Below, piece after piece: positions 7,075 to 11,565 of a DNA stretch of 11,565 bases (position 1 is the stretch's first letter; every line of letters starts with the position of its first letter). The notes below the pieces were generated by a model that ran no database searches, had not been told where the DNA came from, and worked only from the letters and a program-made list of their open reading frames with translations. A program made the translations under genes and the position numbers. Source of the DNA: Bacteroidales bacterium (GTDB lineage Bacteria > Bacteroidota > Bacteroidia > Bacteroidales > UBA12481); NCBI GenBank assembly GCA_021160155.1, contig JAGHDB010000308.1, forward strand, positions 1 through 11,565, read 5' to 3'.

Positions 7075-7082
7075 TATCTTTG
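7075..7082 (+). promoter_or_regulatory. Bacteroidetes -7 element for the class II aldolase
   Basis: TATCTTTG is an exact match to the TAnnTTTG -7 consensus, 13 bases before ATG 7096. No clear TTG/TTTG is found at the expected -33 distance. Transcription from here would leave a leader of under ten bases. Confidence 0.55.
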
Positions 7083-7095
7083 TATTACGGTAAAG

Positions 7096-7854
7096 ATGCA
7101 TTCACTTCAGGAAAAATATCATGTAGGTATCCAGAAAATGGTTCAATCTGCACACCGGATCGCAGAAAAGGGTTTCGTAACTTCCCAGGGAGGTAACCTG
7201 AGCTACCGGGTGGATGAAGAGGTTATCCTGATCACGCCCACTAAAGTCCCTAAATCCGAGATCCAGTTTGATGATGTGGTATTGCTTCATCCTTCGGGAG
7301 ATATTTTATTTGCTGCAGAAGGTCGGAAACCCACCGGTGAAACCCCGTTTCACCTTGAAATTCTGAACCGGCGGCCCGATCTGAAAGGGCTGGTACATGC
7401 ACATCCACCCGCCATTACAGCACTTGCCCTGGCTCATAGTAATCTACTTTCCAGACCTTTACTCCCAGAGCCTATTATTGAAGTGGGACCGGTATTAACG
7501 GTAGAATATCATGAACCACTTTCCAGAAAACTGGCAGATGCTTTTCTTCCGGTACTGCACCGTTCAAACGCTTTTCTGATGCTGAATCACGGGATTCTGC
7601 TGGGCAGCACAATTTCTGTGCTGCGTGCAGCCGAACTGCTTGAGATGATTGAAGCAACGGCACAATCTGCCATTCTGGCTCTTCAGGCAGGAGGGGTAAA
7701 GGAACTCTCTTATCCGGATGTTGCCCGGCTTGACCGTACGCTGAAAACCCGGAATCTTACTATGCCCGGGGCCCCGGGAGTCAACCATTCCCTGACGGAT
7801 CTCTATTTCAACCCGTCCAAAAATCACCACGGAGAGTTGCACGAAAAAAAATAA
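7096..7854 (+). CDS. Class II aldolase/adducin family protein (FucA-like)
   Basis: A 252-residue cytoplasmic enzyme of the zinc-dependent class II aldolase/adducin family, whose members include L-fuculose-1-phosphate aldolase, L-ribulose-5-phosphate 4-epimerase and methylthioribulose-1-phosphate dehydratase. The phosphate- and substrate-binding segment is TSQGGNLSYR (29-38). TPTKVPKSEI follows (47-56). The catalytic acid is probably Glu82 in PTGETPFH, the zinc ligands include HAH (101-103), and a third histidine is in NHG (164-166). The length is slightly above the FucA average (about 215) because of a C-terminal tail after residue 205. The ATG gives the usual distance to GGNLS, so it fits even though the mapped promoter leaves almost no leader. 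No fucose, rhamnose or methionine-salvage genes are adjacent, so the exact sugar phosphate is open. Confidence 0.9.
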   Translation: MHSLQEKYHVGIQKMVQSAHRIAEKGFVTSQGGNLSYRVDEEVILITPTKVPKSEIQFDDVVLLHPSGDILFAAEGRKPTGETPFHLEILNRRPDLKGLVHAHPPAITALALAHSNLLSRPLLPEPIIEVGPVLTVEYHEPLSRKLADAFLPVLHRSNAFLMLNHGILLGSTISVLRAAELLEMIEATAQSAILALQAGGVKELSYPDVARLDRTLKTRNLTMPGAPGVNHSLTDLYFNPSKNHHGELHEKK

Positions 7855-7866
7855 TAGCTACCTTTG
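7837..7866 (+). promoter_or_regulatory. Bacteroidetes housekeeping promoter for tRNA-Glu-rpsT
   Basis: TTG at 7837-7839, 19 bases of spacer, then TACCTTTG at 7859-7866 match the Bacteroidetes primary-sigma consensus (TTG/TTTG, 19-21 bases, TAnnTTTG). The predicted start is about 7870-7875, some 25 bases before the tRNA. The -33 element lies inside the last codons of the aldolase gene. Confidence 0.8.
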
Positions 7867-7871
7867 CAGTC

Positions 7872-7885
7872 CCAACTTTCGTTGG
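7872..7885 (+). other. Small hairpin in the tRNA-Glu leader
   Basis: CCAAC (7872-7876) and GTTGG (7881-7885) pair around a TTTC loop, exactly where the predicted transcript begins. It could protect the 5' end of the precursor or be a byproduct of processing signals. Function is inferred from position only. Confidence 0.5.
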
Positions 7886-7896
7886 TAGAGTTCTTT

Positions 7897-7968
7897 GGCC
7901 CGTTCGTCTAGGGGTTAGGACGCCAGATTTTCATTCTGGTAGCAGGGGTTCGATTCCCCTACGGGCTA
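7897..7968 (+). tRNA. tRNA-Glu (anticodon UUC)
   Basis: A full cloverleaf can be folded by hand. The acceptor GGCCCGT pairs with ACGGGCT (one G-U at the end). The D stem is GTCT/GGAC. The anticodon stem CCAGA/TCTGG holds the loop TTTTCAT with anticodon TTC. There is a 4-base variable loop, and the T stem AGGGG/CCCCT holds the loop TTCGATT. The discriminator is A at 7968, and CCA is not encoded (the next bases are CT). UUC reads both glutamate codons. It lies 33 bases before rpsT on the same strand and shares its promoter. Confidence 0.97.
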
Positions 7969-8001
7969 CTTATTATATCGATAACTCAGATTATACAACA
8001 G

Positions 8002-8253
8002 ATGGCACATCACAAATCAGCATTAAAAAGAATCCGCCAATCGGAAAACAAAAGAGTACATAACCGCTTTTATGCCAAAACCACACGAAATGCAGTCAAA
8101 AAACTGCGCCATCTCACGGATAAAAAAGAAGCGGCAGAAATGTTACCCAAAGTAATTTCTATGCTCGACAAGCTGGCAAAACGAAATATTATCCACAATA
8201 ATAAAGCCGGCAACCTGAAATCCAGCCTTTCAAAACATGTAAACAGTTTATAG
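8002..8253 (+). CDS. rpsT: 30S ribosomal protein S20
   Basis: An 83-residue, strongly basic helical protein with the S20 pattern: [16 protein letters not shown] at the N-terminus, a run [10 protein letters not shown], and [22 protein letters not shown] at the end. S20 binds 16S rRNA early in assembly of the small subunit. The length is at the short end of the usual 84-87. It follows tRNA-Glu by 33 bases with no promoter-like element between them, and is followed 17 bases later by a strong terminator, so tRNA-Glu and rpsT probably form one transcript that is cut by tRNA-processing enzymes. Confidence 0.97.
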   Translation: MAHHKSALKRIRQSENKRVHNRFYAKTTRNAVKKLRHLTDKKEAAEMLPKVISMLDKLAKRNIIHNNKAGNLKSSLSKHVNSL

Positions 8254-8270
8254 CTTAAATATCCTGTTTA

Positions 8271-8311
8271 AAAAAGAGGGTGTACTGATAACAGACACCC
8301 TCTTTTTTTTT
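8271..8311 (+). terminator. Intrinsic terminator after rpsT
   Basis: GAGGGTGT (8276-8283) pairs with ACACCCTC (8295-8302) around an 11-base loop, and A-rich sequence before it pairs with the T-run after it. The stem is followed by nine T (8303-8311). This is a textbook rho-independent terminator and closes the tRNA-Glu-rpsT unit. The A-run upstream would also let it work, less well, on the minus strand. Confidence 0.93.
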
Positions 8312-8369
8312 ATCATTTTCAGAAATTATAATTCCATTTCACCGGTTGCAGTGCATCTATAATGATGTA

Positions 8370-9068
8370 ATGGAAACATACCCCGTCACCCGGATGAAAG
8401 ATCTGGCGGTCGAGGACCGTCCCCGGGAAAAAATCAAAAAACAGGGAGTACACAGTTTAAGTGACTCCGAGTTATTGGCCATTCTGATCGGTACCGGAAC
8501 CCGCCAGGCCTCTGCCCTGGATCTGGCCCGTATAATATTGAAACAATGCCGAAACGACCTGCACCGTTTGGCCCGGTTGGGACTGAGTGACTACCGAAAA
8601 CTCAATGGCATCGGACAGGCCAAAGCCATGCGCATCATGGCGGCTTTTGAGTTGACCCGCCGTCGTAAACAGAATGCACCGGTCAAACGACCCAAGATTC
8701 GCTGTAGCCGGGATGCCTACCAGCTACTTGAAGAAAACCTGGCAGACCTGGATCATGAAGAGTTCTGGATTCTGCTGCTGAACCGGGCTAATCAGCTGAT
8801 CTTGAAAAAACGTATCAGCCAGGGGGGCATATCCGGCACCGTAACCGATGTCAGACTGATCCTGCGTGCGGCCGTGGAAGTGCTGGCATCCGGACTGATA
8901 CTGGCTCACAATCATCCGTCAGGCAACCTTTCCCCTTCTGAGGCCGACCTGAAAATCACGCAAAAGATCAAAGATGCAGCCCGGATGATGGAACTGTCGC
9001 TTTTGGATCATCTCATCATCTCCGAACAGGGATATACCAGCCTGGCAGATGATAACCTTATGGGATAA
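8370..9068 (+). CDS. radC: RadC-family JAMM/MPN+ protein
   Basis: From ATG 8370 this is a 232-residue RadC protein. The N-terminal half has the conserved EDRPREKI and LSDSELLAILIGTGTR segments and a helix-hairpin-helix-like stretch (LNGIGQAKAMRIMAAFEL, about 78-95). The C-terminal JAMM metalloprotease-like domain shows the zinc motif HNHPSGNLSPSEAD (about 180-193) and an upstream acidic EEFWILLLN (about 130). Despite the name, a role in DNA repair is not established; many RadC-like genes sit in mobile elements, but this one has the full housekeeping form. An in-frame ATG at 8346 adds 8 residues and another at 8394 removes 8. The middle one best fits the family's short lead before DRPREK. Confidence 0.93.
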   Translation: METYPVTRMKDLAVEDRPREKIKKQGVHSLSDSELLAILIGTGTRQASALDLARIILKQCRNDLHRLARLGLSDYRKLNGIGQAKAMRIMAAFELTRRRKQNAPVKRPKIRCSRDAYQLLEENLADLDHEEFWILLLNRANQLILKKRISQGGISGTVTDVRLILRAAVEVLASGLILAHNHPSGNLSPSEADLKITQKIKDAARMMELSLLDHLIISEQGYTSLADDNLMG

Positions 9069-9109
9069 ATGATTTAATTCTTATCTTAATGCCAAAATCC
9101 CAATAGATC

Positions 9110-10393
9110 ATGTTGCTGATTTACAGTCCTGAAATAAGCGCCCGCCTGCAATATACCGTTGACCTGGTTTTTGGCAAACTGCTGGGATTAAAGTATCAAA
9201 TCACCAGTATGCTCAATGAACTCGAAAACTTTGAAGGGCCCCGTCTGGCTTATGCATTCAAACCGGTTGAAGGAATCCTTACCATTCCCGCTTCGGGGCT
9301 TCTCTTTGAACGAAACATTACAGATCAATCGACCAGGATCGGCAGGATGGATACCTGGGAGGGACTGCCGGTTTTTTTCGGGAAGGATATCCTGTCGGGA
9401 GTGTTTTATCTGGTATCGCGGTATGAAGAATACCTGCCGTTCGAACCTGATGAACATCAACGTTTTCAATCGGGTGAATCACTGGCTTTTCATTTGGGTT
9501 TTCTTGACCGTCCGCTGGTTAATGAATGGGTGATCAAACTGGGCGAATGGCTGAAAAGGGAGATTCCCGGATTTCCTGAAATAGTACTGCCCGAATACCG
9601 GTTCTTACCCACAATTGATGTGGATAACGCCTTTGCGTACCTCCATAAAGGCCTGATCCGTTCAATCGGAGGATTTAAAAAAGACTGGAAAAGTATGCAG
9701 GAGCGTAACCATCGTTATCAGGTACTTCGTAAGAACCAACCTGATCCTTATGATACCTACACGATGATCCGGGTTTTGCACGAAGAGATCCGACATCCGC
9801 CAATCTGGTTTTTCCTCCTGGGAAGTTACAACCGGTACGATAAAAACATCTCACCGGGCAGCAAATCGATGAGTCAGTTAATCAGGGAATTAGCAAAAAA
9901 CGATCTTGTGGGAATCCACCCCTCTTATGCTTCTAATTCACAAATCAACCAAATCCGAAAAGAGTGTCAGAAACTTGAAAAAATTACCGGTCAGCCGGTA
10001 AGCAGAAGCCGGCAACATTATCTCCGGATAGAAATGCCCGCCACTTACCGCATACTGCATCATCTGGGTATCAAAGAAGATTATTCCATGGGATTCTCAG
10101 AACGTACCGGTTTTCGTGCCGGAATAGCCCACCCCTACCTTTTCTTCGACCTTGAAGAAAATAAAATGCTCGACGTGACCATTTATCCTTTCCAGGTTAT
10201 GGATGTCACCCTGCAACATTATATGAAACTCACACCCGACCAAGCCATAGAGCACACCAAGCAACTCATTCTCAAAACAAAAAAAGTAGGTGGCACCTTC
10301 TGTACACTCTGGCATAATGAGTCGTTAAGCGAATGGAAAAACTGGTCGGGATGGACAAAAGTGTATCGTGAAATTTTACACGCTGCTTCTTAA
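9110..10393 (+). CDS. Polysaccharide deacetylase-like protein (DUF7033-type, Bacteroidetes)
   Basis: A 427-residue protein with no signal peptide. The first 160 residues fit the N-terminal domain seen in a Bacteroidetes group of deacetylase-like proteins (GKDILSGVFYLVSRYEEYLPFEPDEHQRF, about 91-119). The second half resembles a NodB-type barrel. The metal-binding start is TIDVD (168-172), the next motif is VGIHPSYASN (267-276), followed by SRQHYLRIEMPATYRIL (298-315), DYSMGFSERTGFRAGIAHP (324-342) and a late LWHNE (400-404). The classical H-(S/T)-x-x-x-H pair is only partly present: the first histidine is followed by PSYASN, so the metal ligands may differ and activity cannot be taken for granted. 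Likely target: an N-acetylated surface or lipid-linked sugar (inference). It heads a same-strand cluster with an acyltransferase-like gene 11 bases downstream. Confidence 0.85.
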   Translation: MLLIYSPEISARLQYTVDLVFGKLLGLKYQITSMLNELENFEGPRLAYAFKPVEGILTIPASGLLFERNITDQSTRIGRMDTWEGLPVFFGKDILSGVFYLVSRYEEYLPFEPDEHQRFQSGESLAFHLGFLDRPLVNEWVIKLGEWLKREIPGFPEIVLPEYRFLPTIDVDNAFAYLHKGLIRSIGGFKKDWKSMQERNHRYQVLRKNQPDPYDTYTMIRVLHEEIRHPPIWFFLLGSYNRYDKNISPGSKSMSQLIRELAKNDLVGIHPSYASNSQINQIRKECQKLEKITGQPVSRSRQHYLRIEMPATYRILHHLGIKEDYSMGFSERTGFRAGIAHPYLFFDLEENKMLDVTIYPFQVMDVTLQHYMKLTPDQAIEHTKQLILKTKKVGGTFCTLWHNESLSEWKNWSGWTKVYREILHAAS

Positions 10394-10404
10394 CCCCTCA
10401 TCAG

Positions 10405-11343
10405 ATGAATATCTGGCATTTACGTCATAAGGATATTAATAAAAAAAGGTGGGACCGTACGATTAAACATTCACCGAATGGCCAGCTGTATGCCTGGTCA
10501 TGGTACCTGGATGCGGTAACTCCGGGCTGGGAAGCACTGGTCAATCAGGATTACTCAGCGGTTATGCCCCTTCCGGCACGTAGAAAACATGGTATCCATT
10601 ATCTGTTTCAACCACTCCTTACCCAACAACTGGGCGTATTCTCGTTGCATCCGCCGGATGAAGTACCGGTAAAGGATTTTCTTAACCGAATACCTTCAAA
10701 ATTCCGTTGGATCCAAATAACGCTAAACCAGAGCAACTCCGTATCCGGCAATGATTTCAAAATCAAATCGCATGTCACCTGTGAATTGGATTTGTCACCT
10801 TCTTACCACGACATTGCTGCACATTATTCAACCAACACCCGCCGGAATATCCGTAAAGCAAACGAATATCATTGCACCTATGAATCAAATATCCCTGTTG
10901 AAGAGTTTCTCCGTCTGCTTCATGAAGACCAGAGTCAGGGGAGCCGTATCCTGTTGTCAAGGTCTCATACTGAAACATTTAACCGGTTGATTCTGAGTTT
11001 AACAGATCACCAGGCTTATACTCTCCCCGGCATCAGGGATACCAGTGGCACACTGATTGCAGCTTCTCTCATCGGGGTGAGTCACAATCGTTTTTATTAC
11101 CTGGCTCCGGCACAAACAAACACCGGGCGGGAGCAGCGTGCAATGTTTTATCTGCTTGACCGGTTCATCGAATCACAATCAGAAAGCACCGGATTTTTTG
11201 ATTTTGAAGGTTCGGATATCGAAAACCTGGCCCGGTTTTACCTGGGATTCGGAAGTCGTAAAAAACATTATCTTTCGTTGCAAATCAACCGCTTCCCGTG
11301 GCCTTTGAATATTTTTTTCTTACATTTATCCGGAAATCTTTAA
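10405..11343 (+). CDS. GNAT/FemAB-like acyltransferase (BioF2-like)
   Basis: A 312-residue protein, probably cytoplasmic. YSTNTRRNIRKANEYH (about 141-156) is the basic segment typical of FemAB/BioF2-like (Acetyltransf_6) proteins. In the second half, GTLIAASLIGVSHNRFYYLAPAQTNTGREQRAMFYLLDRFIE (215-256) and FFDFEGSDIENLARFYLGFG (264-283) follow the double-GNAT pattern. Relatives transfer amino-acyl or acyl groups to peptidoglycan precursors or sugars, using aminoacyl-tRNA or acyl-CoA donors. The acceptor here is unknown. The start lies 11 bases after the deacetylase-like gene, and upp begins 7 bases after its stop, so the three are probably co-transcribed. In context it may modify the same glycan as its neighbour (inference). 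Confidence 0.8.
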   Translation: MNIWHLRHKDINKKRWDRTIKHSPNGQLYAWSWYLDAVTPGWEALVNQDYSAVMPLPARRKHGIHYLFQPLLTQQLGVFSLHPPDEVPVKDFLNRIPSKFRWIQITLNQSNSVSGNDFKIKSHVTCELDLSPSYHDIAAHYSTNTRRNIRKANEYHCTYESNIPVEEFLRLLHEDQSQGSRILLSRSHTETFNRLILSLTDHQAYTLPGIRDTSGTLIAASLIGVSHNRFYYLAPAQTNTGREQRAMFYLLDRFIESQSESTGFFDFEGSDIENLARFYLGFGSRKKHYLSLQINRFPWPLNIFFLHLSGNL

Positions 11344-11350
11344 AACCATC

Positions 11351-11565
11351 ATGATCAAGAACCTGGGCAGCCAATTCTCCCTGCTAAATCATTTTATGGC
11401 AGAAATCCGCGATGAAGTGATCCAGCAGGATTCTTTACGTTTCAGGCGCAACCTGGAACGAGTGGGTGAAATATTTGCCTATGAAATCAGTAAAACCCTC
11501 CACTATACCCCTACACAGGTGAGAACCCCACTCGGGTTCGCCGAAGTGCCCGTGCTGAATGACAG
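11351..11565 (+). CDS. upp: Uracil phosphoribosyltransferase, N-terminal part (3' end outside window)
   Basis: The frame opens at ATG 11351 and is uninterrupted for 71 codons to the window edge. The start MIKNLGSQFSLLNHFMAEIRDE and the segment DSLRFRRNLERVGEIFAYEISK resemble the N-terminus of Bacteroidetes Upp, which begins with a similar NLGS-x-x-S-x-LN-x-F-x-AE-RD pattern and continues with S-x-RFRRN-x-ERVGE. The enzyme converts uracil and PRPP to UMP in pyrimidine salvage. The PRPP-binding loop lies beyond the window and cannot be checked. It starts 7 bases after the acyltransferase-like gene. Confidence 0.9.
   Translation, partial: MIKNLGSQFSLLNHFMAEIRDEVIQQDSLRFRRNLERVGEIFAYEISKTLHYTPTQVRTPLGFAEVPVLND

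Noticed and set aside
7054..7101. Longer start for the methyltransferase at ATG 7101
   Set aside because: It overlaps the aldolase start and covers an exact -7 promoter element; the ATG at 7053 gives a normal protein.
7897..8001. tRNA-Glu as an integration (att) site
   Set aside because: I saw no repeat of the tRNA 3' end elsewhere in the window and no integrase; the genes on both sides look native.
8370..9068. radC as a sign of a mobile element or anti-restriction island
   Set aside because: It is the full-length housekeeping form with both domains, and there are no neighbouring mobile genes.
9984..10001. Inverted repeat TTACCGG-TCAG-CCGGTAA inside the deacetylase gene
   Set aside because: Only 7 bp in coding sequence, with no T-run; in a window this rich in CCGG such repeats are expected by chance.

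Overview
This window looks like ordinary chromosome from a member of the Bacteroidota, probably a Bacteroidales-type anaerobe or marine relative. The evidence is the Bacteroidetes-type promoter in front of tRNA-Glu (TTG, 19 bases, TACCTTTG), start codons without clear Shine-Dalgarno sequences, a tRNA without an encoded CCA end, and protein sequences (RecX, PrmC, RibD, RadC, S20, Upp, the DUF7033-type deacetylase) that resemble Bacteroidetes homologues from memory. I saw no rRNA, CRISPR array, insertion sequence, phage gene or toxin-antitoxin pair. I did not find a convincing undescribed system.

Layout, left to right. (1) Bases 1-470 hold the C-terminal part of a calcineurin-like metallophosphoesterase on the plus strand. 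(2) Convergent to it lies the minus-strand pair prmC-recX (478-1792), overlapping by 8 bp. It encodes the release-factor glutamine methyltransferase and the RecA modulator. (3) Divergent from prmC is ribD (1859-2932), the bifunctional riboflavin deaminase/reductase, with a very strong hairpin buried in its 3' coding end. (4) The gap after ribD holds a decayed C-terminal fragment of a Crp/Fnr-type regulator (2983-3156). (5) A secreted alpha/beta hydrolase (3140-4273, minus) is divergent from a large secreted UshA-like 5'-nucleotidase (4335-6239, plus) that has a C-terminal calcium-loop-like motif and a membrane anchor. (6) A SAM-dependent methyltransferase (6244-7053, minus) is divergent from a class II aldolase/FucA-like gene (7096-7854, plus). 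(7) A tRNA-Glu(UUC)-rpsT unit has a recognisable promoter and a strong intrinsic terminator. (8) radC follows. (9) A plus-strand cluster holds a polysaccharide-deacetylase-like protein, a FemAB/BioF2-like acyltransferase and the beginning of upp, with gaps of 11 and 7 bases.

Most genes are housekeeping: translation (prmC, tRNA-Glu, rpsT), recombination (recX), riboflavin synthesis (ribD) and pyrimidine salvage (upp). The 5'-nucleotidase, hydrolase, deacetylase and acyltransferase suggest nutrient scavenging and surface glycan work. The points that most deserve a second look are the Crp/Fnr remnant, the 50-base hairpin in ribD, a terminator-like element antisense inside recX, the tRNA-Glu-rpsT leader, the deacetylase-acyltransferase pair, and a roughly tenfold excess of ACCGGT across the window.
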